From Deltaproteobacteria bacterium (GTDB lineage: Bacteria > Desulfobacterota > Binatia > UBA9968): 6,983 nt of DNA. Shown here piece by piece: positions 1 to 6,062 of the stretch (positions are counted from its first letter, which is position 1; every line of letters begins with the position of its first letter). The notes under the pieces are model-generated. The model was given only the letters and a program-made list of their open reading frames with translations, was not told the origin of the DNA and did not search any database. The position numbers were made by a program, and so were the translations under genes. The stretch is from the NCBI GenBank assembly GCA_005879435.1, contig VBKX01000205.1, positions 1-6,983 of the forward strand, given 5' to 3'.

Positions 1-1347
1 GTTGTTCGCGCCATTCACAAGATTCGAAGCATCATACCATAAGACGCTAGCACCCGCGCTCATTCGTGGGGCGACGAAATAATAAAGATCCCATTCGCGC
101 AGCAGGATCCGATCGCGATGGAATTGTCCGCTGTTGATGGTGCTGCACCGCGCCGCAGTGGTACAGGAAACATCCGTCCGCTCGAAGTGAGTGCCCAGCA
201 AGATAGAACCTGGTAGATTTGGCGAGCCGGTTAAAAAGCCTTTCGGACTCCAAAGAAACAGATCATGGCCGATCAGAAACATATTGCCGCTTCTCTTGCC
301 CGTAGTTCCACCGCGATCTTCATAACGCTGAAAGCCGCCGGCGACGCGCAACGTATAAGGGCCCGTTTCCCAAGAGACTGCTGGCATTAAGAAAGTTGCT
401 AGACCGTCGCCAATGGATCCAGAAGCCCACAAGGTTTGGCGCCCGCCGTTGGTGACCGGTTGTCGGGCGTCTCGGTTACAAAACCAACTGCCCATCTCGA
501 ATTTCAAACCGGAAATCCACTGGTTCTTGATTTGCGAAAAGGGCTCGATGCCGAGATAGGCAACGAAATCCTTTCTGTCCGTGAAACTCGATAAGCCGTC
601 GTCGGCCTCGCCGACACTTGCCATCGCTAGCTGAAAGCGGTTGATGCGTCCCGGAATGCCGATGGAATCCAATGGCTTATTGTCCCAGTTAAGCACAATG
701 CCTTGGCCCGCCCGCCCATCATCGAAGCCGTTATTTCTCGAAAGCAGATCATATTCTGCCTGAGCGCCTACGGCGCTCGAGCCCTGGCGCGACGTGCCGA
801 TGCTTGTAGAAACGTCCATACCAAGTTGGACCGTAGGTAGCCAAGGATGCAGATTCTCCAAATGAACGTTCAAGGCGCCACGGTGAAGTATGCTGCTTGT
901 CGCTGTGTTAAGTGAGTTTTTGGCGTTGCCGGTTCCAAACCCGTCCAAGTCGAGAATGACTTCCAGCTCCCACAGACAATTATTAATGCAGTAATACATG
1001 TAAGGCCGGAAACGCCGGCCCATGATCTCGCCTTGAGTTCGGCCGACCTGATCGCGTCCGCTCTCAAACAGCATACGAAAGTGCGACTCGATGCCCGACC
1101 GCAATGCCCAACCTTTGTCCGCCGACTCGATCATCAAACCGTTGCCCGGCCGGTAGCTGAACGTCGGCAGCGCATCTGCGGCCGCCGTCGCTTCTTTCTT
1201 TAGTTCAACCTGCTGCTCCTTTAGCGTAGCCAACTCCTGCTCAATCGATTTGATCCGGCCATCCAGATCTTCACTGTGCGCCGGCGTTAGAAAAAGTACC
1301 CAAAGGCCCAGCGCCAAACTCCCCGATCGCAATACTTTGTGAATCAT
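1..1347 (-). CDS. Phosphate-selective porin (OprO/OprP-like), C-terminally cut by window edge
   Basis: This is an open frame of 449 codons with no stop before the left edge, so the gene is partial at its 3' end. The product should be a trimeric outer-membrane beta-barrel that lets anions such as phosphate diffuse into the periplasm. Residues 1-25 form a clear signal peptide: basic start MIHK, hydrophobic core LALGLWVLFL, probable cut after AHS. Residues 27-52 form a short coiled coil (DLDGRIKSIEQELATLKEQQ), typical of OprO/OprP-type porins. From about residue 80 alternating aromatic and polar strands begin (GIESHFRMLFESG, RRFRPYMYY, LWELEVILDLDGFG). Late strands include YTLRVAGGFQRYED and EWDLYYFVAPRMSAGASVLWY. 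The ATG at 1347 was chosen because AGGGAGGG lies just upstream and the signal peptide starts there; an in-frame ATG at 1380 would add 11 polar residues. Cysteines C120/C124 and C395/C401 are unusual for a porin. Ion selectivity cannot be read from the sequence. The barrel/porin call is strong, the phosphate specificity weaker. Confidence 0.82.
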   Translation of the reverse strand, partial: MIHKVLRSGSLALGLWVLFLTPAHSEDLDGRIKSIEQELATLKEQQVELKKEATAAADALPTFSYRPGNGLMIESADKGWALRSGIESHFRMLFESGRDQVGRTQGEIMGRRFRPYMYYCINNCLWELEVILDLDGFGTGNAKNSLNTATSSILHRGALNVHLENLHPWLPTVQLGMDVSTSIGTSRQGSSAVGAQAEYDLLSRNNGFDDGRAGQGIVLNWDNKPLDSIGIPGRINRFQLAMASVGEADDGLSSFTDRKDFVAYLGIEPFSQIKNQWISGLKFEMGSWFCNRDARQPVTNGGRQTLWASGSIGDGLATFLMPAVSWETGPYTLRVAGGFQRYEDRGGTTGKRSGNMFLIGHDLFLWSPKGFLTGSPNLPGSILLGTHFERTDVSCTTAARCSTINSGQFHRDRILLREWDLYYFVAPRMSAGASVLWYDASNLVNGANN

Positions 1348-1351
1348 TCGT

Positions 1352-1358
1352 CCCTCCC
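1352..1358 (-). promoter_or_regulatory. Ribosome binding site of the porin gene
   Basis: On the minus strand GGGAGGG sits about four bases before the ATG at 1347. It supports this start over the in-frame ATG at 1380, which has no comparable purine-rich site and would put charged residues ahead of the signal peptide. Confidence 0.6.
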
Positions 1359-1531
1359 TGGTTTTGTTGTCGAACCGCATCAAAGTAAGCCGAGAAAGTT
1401 ACCGAGCCGTTACGGCTGGGTGAATATTCATTTTGTTTGCTTGTTGTTGGTGAAGCCGCCGAAGAATCAGACCGTCGTGATCGGATGCGGCGACATGCCC
1501 GCGGCATATCAGGCATGGTCACGCACTTTGA

Positions 1532-1566
1532 GCGACAGAGCGTGCTTTGTCCTTACCTTGTGACAG
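1532..1566 (-). promoter_or_regulatory. Possible Pho-box-like half-sites upstream of porin (weak)
   Basis: Read on the minus strand, CTGTCACAAG (from 1566) resembles a PhoB half-site, and a second CTGTCGC starts at 1538. PhoB half-sites in E. coli are 11 bp apart; these are 28 bp apart, so a standard Pho box is not present. The site is listed only because phosphate-selective porins of this family are commonly under PhoB control and these are the best matches in the region. Confidence 0.15.
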
Positions 1567-1706
1567 CGTTCCAATAAAATTAGAATGGATTTAGCTGCCG
1601 ATTTCGGGACGCAGCGTATCTGGGAAGACAAGTTTAGCGAGTGATCGAAACGCGATTGCAACAAACTCTGGCCTCGGAGACAAAAACGACTTCGGTCTTT
1701 CAATCG

Positions 1707-1735
1707 TGGTCAAGTGATTTTCCGTGCGCTATAAA
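1707..1735 (+). promoter_or_regulatory. Candidate sigma70 promoter for the ppx operon
   Basis: TGGTCA (1707-1712, 4 of 6 against TTGACA), a 17-base spacer, then TATAAA (1730-1735, 5 of 6 against TATAAT). Transcription would begin near 1742, giving a leader of about 120 bases before ppx. This is the best-scoring plus-strand candidate I found by eye in the intergenic region; it has no independent support. Confidence 0.3.
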
Positions 1736-1793
1736 TTGCCAAAACTCGCGTGAGGCCTGCGGCCGCGCTGTTAATCTCGCACGGATAGCTGTA

Positions 1794-1822
1794 TTAAGAT
1801 GAAATTCATCAAAATTTAATAT
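1794..1822 (+). promoter_or_regulatory. Alternative candidate promoter close to ppx
   Basis: TTAAGA (1794-1799), a 17-base spacer, then TAATAT (1817-1822), each 4 of 6 against consensus, in the most AT-rich part of the region. A start near 1829 would leave a leader of about 35 bases. AT-rich DNA yields such matches by chance, so this ranks below the 1707-1735 candidate. Confidence 0.2.
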
Positions 1823-1864
1823 GATTGTAACCAATCGACGGCCAACCGTCAGAATTTCTATGAT

Positions 1865-3427
1865 ATGAAAAGCGCTCCAATGGCAGATCATTTCGCAGTG
1901 ATCGACGTCGGCAGCAACGCTATGCGGTGGCAGATTGCCGCCGTCGATCACCCAAAGCATTATCGAATTCTGGCTCAAGACCGCCAGCCGGTCCGTTTGG
2001 GCCGGGAAGTTTTTCAAACCGGCAAACTCAATCCTCCATCGGTCGAAGCCGCGCTGAAAGTTCTGAGCGAGTTTAAAACCGTCGCTAACCGTTATCGCGT
2101 GAAGGCGATTCGTGCCGTCGGAACCAGCGCGATGCGCGAAGCTTCCGACCGGCGCAGCTTTTTGAAGCGCGCCCACGCCCTCGGCGTGCCGCTTGAGGTG
2201 CTGCCGGAGGAGGAAGAGGCACGGCTCATCAGCTTAGGAATTATGAGCGGCCTTCGTTTTCACCTGCCGCTCGGGCTTTTTCTGGATATCGGCGGCGGCA
2301 GCGTCGAGATGACCGTCGCCGACCCGACGAATACGTTTTGCTTGTTTAGTCTGCCGCTAGGCGCAGTGCGCTTGACCGAAGAATTTTTGGCCCACGATCC
2401 GCCGCAACACAAAGAAGTCAAGGAATTACGCCAACACGTCCAAGACAAGATCAAGAATGTCGTTCGGCGAATTCAAAAAGAGAAATTTACCATGGCCTTC
2501 GGCAGCGGCGGTACCATTACGGCTCTCGCGGAGACCGACACCCGCGCCACCGGGGATGGCAAAGCGGGTTCGCTGATCGTATTGCGGCGGCAACGCTTGA
2601 AAGCGCTCCTTGATCTGCTCATGAGCCGCAGCACGGTCGAACGCGCCGATATGATCAGCGGGGACCCAAAGCGGGCCGATATCATCGTCGCAGGGGGACT
2701 TGTGCTGCATGAGATCATGGCCGAGGTCGGCCTCGATTATCTATTTGTCTCGCGGCGCGGCCTGCGCGACGGATTGATGGTCGACCTGCTGCAGCGCCAG
2801 TACGCGGATTCCGGCGCGTGGCATCCGGACGCCGACCGTTCGGAATCCCTCGAACAAGTTTGCCAAAAATATTCCAATGACGCCGACCATTCCCAACATG
2901 TAAGCCAACTCGCGCTCAACTTGTTTTACCAACTCCAGAGTATGCACAAACTGCCGGAGAAGTACGCGGGCATCTTGCATGCCGCGGCGATGCTCCACGA
3001 TATCGGCATGATTATCGCCGGTCCGAAACACCACAAGCACTCCTATTATTTGATCAAGAGCTCTGGCATGAAATCGTTCAACAAGCTCGATCTCGAACTG
3101 GTCGCCAATATCGCGAGATATCACCGTAAAGCTCATCCCAGCCACAAACATCTCGGCTTTAGCCACCTCTCGCCCGCCAACCAGGATGTCGTGCGCAAGC
3201 TGAGTTCATTCCTGCGCGTCGCTGATGCCCTGGATTTCCGTCGCGAGCAGCGAGTCGAGTCGGTCAGTTGCGCCATCAAGTCGAAGACTCTAACCATCTC
3301 GATCGCTTCGCCGGCAAACGTCAAAGACGAAATTGACTGGGCCATAAAAAAAGGCAAACTTATACAAGAGGTGTTTAACACAGAGCTCGTTATTCAAAAG
3401 GGAAACTCAAATCGAACACGATCATAA
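1865..3427 (+). CDS. ppx: Ppx/GppA-family exopolyphosphatase with C-terminal HD domain
   Basis: A cytosolic enzyme expected to release orthophosphate from polyphosphate chain ends and/or hydrolyse pppGpp to ppGpp; sequence alone does not separate the two. It has 520 residues, close to E. coli PPX (513). The N-terminal half is an ASKHA-fold phosphatase: phosphate loop 1 DVGSN (14-18), acidic EEEEARLI (115-122) holding the likely catalytic Glu, phosphate loop 2 DIGGGSVEM (141-149), GSGGT (213-217), ADIIVAGG (271-278) and the domain-closing SRRGLRDGL (296-304). Residues about 330-500 form the HD domain: H342, HD at 378-379, HKHS (390-393), RYHRK (418-422) and D454 in RVADALD, a full set of HD metal ligands. 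The ATG at 1865 has no clear ribosome binding site; the internal ATG at 1880 (MADHFAVIDVGSN) is possible. It is the first gene of a four-gene plus-strand run, 13 bases before the next. Confidence 0.92.
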   Translation: MKSAPMADHFAVIDVGSNAMRWQIAAVDHPKHYRILAQDRQPVRLGREVFQTGKLNPPSVEAALKVLSEFKTVANRYRVKAIRAVGTSAMREASDRRSFLKRAHALGVPLEVLPEEEEARLISLGIMSGLRFHLPLGLFLDIGGGSVEMTVADPTNTFCLFSLPLGAVRLTEEFLAHDPPQHKEVKELRQHVQDKIKNVVRRIQKEKFTMAFGSGGTITALAETDTRATGDGKAGSLIVLRRQRLKALLDLLMSRSTVERADMISGDPKRADIIVAGGLVLHEIMAEVGLDYLFVSRRGLRDGLMVDLLQRQYADSGAWHPDADRSESLEQVCQKYSNDADHSQHVSQLALNLFYQLQSMHKLPEKYAGILHAAAMLHDIGMIIAGPKHHKHSYYLIKSSGMKSFNKLDLELVANIARYHRKAHPSHKHLGFSHLSPANQDVVRKLSSFLRVADALDFRREQRVESVSCAIKSKTLTISIASPANVKDEIDWAIKKGKLIQEVFNTELVIQKGNSNRTRS

Positions 3428-3430
3428 CCT

Positions 3431-3435
3431 GGAGG
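3431..3435 (+). promoter_or_regulatory. Ribosome binding site of the ArsC-like gene
   Basis: GGAGG lies five bases before the ATG at 3441, inside the 13-base gap after the ppx stop. It is the strongest ribosome binding site in the plus-strand run and fixes the start. Confidence 0.75.
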
Positions 3436-3440
3436 ATAAT

Positions 3441-3881
3441 ATGCGCCGCGGACATATCGAACGAAACATTCTCTTCCTCTGCGAGGACAACGCGTGCCTG
3501 AGCCAGATTGCCGAAGCAACGGCGAAGCACCTTGCGCCGCCGAGAACGCGTATTTTTAGCGCCGGGGTCAAGCCGAGCACGATTCCGCCGCACGTGATTC
3601 AAGCGATGCAAGAGCTAGGGATCAGTATGAGCGGACAGAAAAGCAAGAGTTTGGCGGAGGTTCCGATCCAAGACATCGACTTAGTCGTCAGCTTCGGCGA
3701 CGCCCATAAAAAATGCGAAAATCTACCGGGCCGCGTCACGGTCGAGAATTGGCCCGTCCCCGACGACTTTAAGGGGGAGAAGACCGGCACGGCGGAATTA
3801 TCCACGATCCGAGGCGAGCGCGATGAAATCGACAAGAGGGTCTTTGCGCTTTTTCTCGATCACTGGCGCAACAACGCGTGA
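3441..3881 (+). CDS. Low-molecular-weight phosphatase/ArsC-fold protein with degenerate active site
   Basis: 146 residues, cytosolic, with the whole layout of the LMW protein tyrosine phosphatase/thioredoxin-type arsenate reductase family. It has beta1 NILFLC (9-14), the P-loop region CEDNACLSQIAEA (14-26), FSAGVKPSTIPPHVIQAM (39-56), the GISMSGQKSKSL segment (60-71), LVVSFGD (81-87) and WPVPDDF (104-110), whose Asp matches the general-acid loop. The family's active site is C-x5-R (CxxNxCRS in ArsC). Here C14, N17, C19 and S21 are kept, but the Arg position (residue 20, codon 3498-3500) is Leu. Of the two later redox cysteines used by thioredoxin-type ArsC, the first appears replaced (VSFGD) and one remains (C92). 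Normal arsenate reduction or phosphotyrosine hydrolysis is therefore doubtful; phosphate or phosphoprotein binding is an inference. It lies between ppx and sixA and is probably co-transcribed with both. Confidence 0.8.
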   Translation: MRRGHIERNILFLCEDNACLSQIAEATAKHLAPPRTRIFSAGVKPSTIPPHVIQAMQELGISMSGQKSKSLAEVPIQDIDLVVSFGDAHKKCENLPGRVTVENWPVPDDFKGEKTGTAELSTIRGERDEIDKRVFALFLDHWRNNA

Positions 3882-3912
3882 AGTTTTCGACGGCTTCGAT
3901 GGGGCAGTCGTC

Positions 3913-4419
3913 ATGAATCTCTATTTGATGCGACATGGCATCGCTTTACCGCAAGACGATCCGTCTGTCACTCATGACGCCGAACGCCCGCTAACCAGCA
4001 AAGGCGTCAAGCGCATGCGTAAAGCTGCCAAAGGGGTGCAGCAGCTCGACATCCCCTTCGACGCAGTTTTGACCAGCCCGGCGTTACGCGCGCGCCAAAC
4101 CGCGGAAATTGTCGCCGCTGCCCTTAACATCGAAGCGCGGCTCGAAGAAATCTCGGGGCTGGCGCCGGAAAGCACGGTCGAGCACCTGATGTTCGGCCTG
4201 ACCCGCTACCAAGATCGAGCGCATGTTCTGCTCGTCGGCCACGAACCGCTGTTGAGCGATGCTGCGGCTTATTTGCTAGGGGGAAAAAAGCCGGCCAACG
4301 TAACCATCGATTTCAAAAAGGGAGCGCTCTGCCGGATCGAGATCGATTCACTTCCTGCCACCAGCCCGGGCAAACTCCACTGGCTGCTGACTGCCAAACA
4401 ACTGCGGCTGCTTGCTTAG
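3913..4419 (+). CDS. sixA: SixA-type phosphohistidine phosphatase (histidine phosphatase superfamily)
   Basis: 168 residues, matching E. coli SixA (161). Family members remove phosphoryl groups from phosphohistidine, for example on phosphotransfer domains or NPr, through a transient phosphohistidine in the enzyme. The catalytic RHG motif is at residues 7-9 (LYLMRHGIA), followed by ERPLTSKG (24-31), TSPALRARQTAEI (54-66) with the family's conserved Arg, a conserved acidic stretch near E79, and the second catalytic His in VGHEPLLS (108-115). The short single-domain form without a lid insertion fits SixA rather than phosphoglycerate mutase. The frame stays open upstream to an ATG at 3823 inside the previous gene. 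I chose 3913 because the family begins exactly with M-x-LYLMRHG and a GGGG (3901-3904) lies eight bases before it. It starts 31 bases after the ArsC-like gene and ends 24 bases before the CHAD gene. Confidence 0.9.
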   Translation: MNLYLMRHGIALPQDDPSVTHDAERPLTSKGVKRMRKAAKGVQQLDIPFDAVLTSPALRARQTAEIVAAALNIEARLEEISGLAPESTVEHLMFGLTRYQDRAHVLLVGHEPLLSDAAAYLLGGKKPANVTIDFKKGALCRIEIDSLPATSPGKLHWLLTAKQLRLLA

Positions 4420-4443
4420 TATTCTAGCTAAATGGGTTAAACG

Positions 4444-5373
4444 ATGAGCTTCCTTCCAGCCGATCCGACCCTTGCCGTCGCCGTAAAGAACAAATTGTCC
4501 AAACTGGCACGCAAACGCCTGGAACGATTCGCGACGCTGTATACCAAAGCACTCGTCAGCGATGTGCCGGAAGTCATCCATGATCTCCGCGTCGCGAGCC
4601 GCCGGCTGCAACAGGTGCTGCGACTCCTCGCACCAAAAACCAAATCTTCCGCCAAACTCGTTCGCGTTCTACGCCGGGTGCGTCGTGCCTTGGGCGCTTG
4701 CCGCAATCTCGACGTGGGCATCCATCTGATTCAGACAAAGCTCGAAACCGCCACGTCGGCGTCGTTGCGCCGGTCGTGGGACGCTGTGCGGCTCTGGCTT
4801 GAGCAAAAACGCGCGACTGATGTCGAGCATGCGCGCGCGGAATTGAAGCGGCACGATTTGATCGACTTCATCGCGCGCGTTCAAGCGCGCATCGCTAATA
4901 TCGATGAGGAGCCCGAGGGCGTCCAACGTCTATGGGAGCGCTCCGTAGATGCGCTGACCGGCTGGCGAGATGCGCTCGCTTCGGCCAAAGAAAAACCGCA
5001 GATCGAGCGCATTCACGCTCTTCGAATCGCCGGAAAACGGCTACGCTATCGACTGGAATCACTCGCCGCGCTGGGCGATACCTCAGTCAAGAAATTCGTG
5101 GAGAGTCTCAAAGCGCTCCAGGATGATCTCGGCGATTGGCATGATCGCTCCGTGTTGCGCCTGTTTGTGGCTGAATTCATCGGGCGCCCGGGTTTTCTCG
5201 CGGAACAACCGGGCATGTGCCGCGCTCTTCTGTTGGACATGGAGCGCGAGAAACAGCGCGATCAGGCAGCGATCAACGATGTGATTGCCAGGGCTGAAGA
5301 AATCGCCGAACAAAATGCCACGGCGCTCGGCGTAGACGAACCCTCAGGAGAGGAAACAACCAAAGATCAGTAG
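4444..5373 (+). CDS. CHAD-domain protein (polyphosphate-binding family)
   Basis: 309 residues, mostly alpha-helical and rich in Arg/Lys, with no signal peptide, so probably cytosolic. CHAD domains are two four-helix bundles whose conserved His, Arg and Lys residues form a basic channel; family members are known to bind inorganic polyphosphate. The first half carries VIHDLRVASRRLQ (44-56: H46, R49, R53, R54) and CRNLDVG (86-92). The second half repeats the pattern with IHALRIAGKRLRYRLE (190-205: H191, R194, K198, R199) and LQDDLGDWHDRSV (225-237: H233, D234). Both histidine helices are intact. The C-terminal tail (about 285-309) is acidic, polar and likely disordered. It stands alone here, not fused to a CYTH domain. 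Its place after ppx and sixA fits the usual polyphosphate context of the family. The ribosome binding site is weak (GGG at 4434-4436), so coupling to sixA translation is plausible. It ends tail to tail with the minus-strand kinase gene, overlapping it by 7 bases. Confidence 0.9.
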   Translation: MSFLPADPTLAVAVKNKLSKLARKRLERFATLYTKALVSDVPEVIHDLRVASRRLQQVLRLLAPKTKSSAKLVRVLRRVRRALGACRNLDVGIHLIQTKLETATSASLRRSWDAVRLWLEQKRATDVEHARAELKRHDLIDFIARVQARIANIDEEPEGVQRLWERSVDALTGWRDALASAKEKPQIERIHALRIAGKRLRYRLESLAALGDTSVKKFVESLKALQDDLGDWHDRSVLRLFVAEFIGRPGFLAEQPGMCRALLLDMEREKQRDQAAINDVIARAEEIAEQNATALGVDEPSGEETTKDQ

Positions 5374-6062
5374 CCGTTACGTCCGATCACCCGGTCGACC
5401 CGTTCGCGCAAATTTTCAAACACTTCTTCCACGGTTCCTGAAGCATCGACGATCTCAAAACCGAAGTTCTCAACCATTTTATCGAACTCGACGAGCAGCC
5501 ATTTTTGATAACGGACGAAGCTCTCATACATGTCTTCGCCCATGTGCATATCCATGCCCGATTCCCAATAGTCGAACCCGCTGCTTTGCAAGACTCGTGT
5601 GACCAGATCATCGATTTTGATGCGCAAATAAAAAACCGCATCGGGCTTCAGGGCGAAGCCATAGACCTCGCGCAGCCATTCCGGGTCGGCACCGCGCACG
5701 ATAGCGCGAGCAATCAGAGAATAGATATAGCGATCGGTCAAAACGATAAATCCCGCGCGCAGCGCTGGAATGATCTCGTTTTCCAACCGGTCGGCAAAGT
5801 CGGTGGCATAGAACAGACTCATAGTAATACCGCCCAGCGTATGCCCTTCTTTCGCTTGCTTGAGCCGTTTACCGGCTAGGGCCGAGCGAGTCATGCCGGT
5901 GTCCAGCACCGCGTGACCGTGGTTCTCAAGCCACTGTTTAAGCAAACCGATGTGCGTCGAACGGCCGACGCCGTCGGTCCCTTCCAGGACGATCAGCTTA
6001 CCTTTCAGCTCTTCTAGATCGATTCCCGGGAGCCCTTCGCCAAAGAAGCTATATCCAGCCAT
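5367..6062 (-). CDS. Thymidylate-kinase-like P-loop protein with altered Walker A (second paralog)
   Basis: 231 residues, cytosolic, of the thymidylate kinase (dTMP kinase) family, which moves phosphate from ATP to a nucleoside monophosphate. The core starts at KLIVLEGTDG (22-31). The P-loop reads GTDGVGRST (28-36), so the Walker A Lys is Arg (R34, codon 5961-5963). Other landmarks are FYATDFADR (84-92), LTDRYIYS (108-115) with the family's DRY, and PDAVFYLRI (140-148). The TMK motif around REPGG after strand 2 is absent (DTGMTRSALAG instead), so dTMP may not be the substrate. The protein aligns along its length with the upstream paralog. It begins 49 bases inside that gene, with AGGA seven bases before its ATG, so translational coupling is likely. 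Its 3' end overlaps the CHAD gene. It may be a weak kinase, a different nucleotide kinase or a regulatory partner. Confidence 0.82.
   Translation of the reverse strand: MAGYSFFGEGLPGIDLEELKGKLIVLEGTDGVGRSTHIGLLKQWLENHGHAVLDTGMTRSALAGKRLKQAKEGHTLGGITMSLFYATDFADRLENEIIPALRAGFIVLTDRYIYSLIARAIVRGADPEWLREVYGFALKPDAVFYLRIKIDDLVTRVLQSSGFDYWESGMDMHMGEDMYESFVRYQKWLLVEFDKMVENFGFEIVDASGTVEEVFENLRERVDRVIGRNGY

Larger units (their letters stand above)
1348..1864. other. Divergent intergenic region between porin and ppx
   Basis: This is a 517-base stretch between two genes that diverge, so it must hold the starts of both transcripts. I see no convincing gene: the short frames here lack family motifs and good ribosome binding sites. 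The half nearest ppx (about 1700-1864) is AT-rich and contains two sigma70-like promoter candidates. The half nearest the porin has two minus-strand CTGTC half-sites and a small perfect inverted repeat, ATGCC-CGC-GGCAT (1495-1507), in what would be the porin leader. I see no tRNA, riboswitch-like structure or terminator with a U-tract. Confidence 0.6.

Noticed and set aside
1339..1563. 74-residue plus-strand frame in the divergent region
   Set aside because: It starts inside the antisense of the porin signal peptide, has no ribosome binding site, and its composition does not look like a real protein.
1759..1766. GCGGCCGC palindrome as an operator
   Set aside because: A single 8-base GC palindrome in mid-50s GC DNA is likely by chance and is not repeated elsewhere in the region.
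1700..2176. 158-residue minus-strand open frame over the ppx start
   Set aside because: Most of it lies antisense to the well-supported N-terminal phosphatase domain of ppx. It has no recognisable motif and no good ribosome binding site.
2741..3166. 141-residue minus-strand frame within ppx
   Set aside because: It is antisense to the HD domain of ppx, which carries strong family motifs; it is a by-product of codon bias.
3823..3912. 30-residue N-terminal extension of SixA from an upstream ATG
   Set aside because: It would overlap the ArsC-like gene by 59 bases, and SixA proteins begin at the strand leading into RHG, which matches the ATG at 3913.
5505..5879. 124-residue plus-strand frame within the second kinase gene
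   Set aside because: It is antisense to conserved kinase motifs (ATDFADR, DRY) and has no domain of its own.
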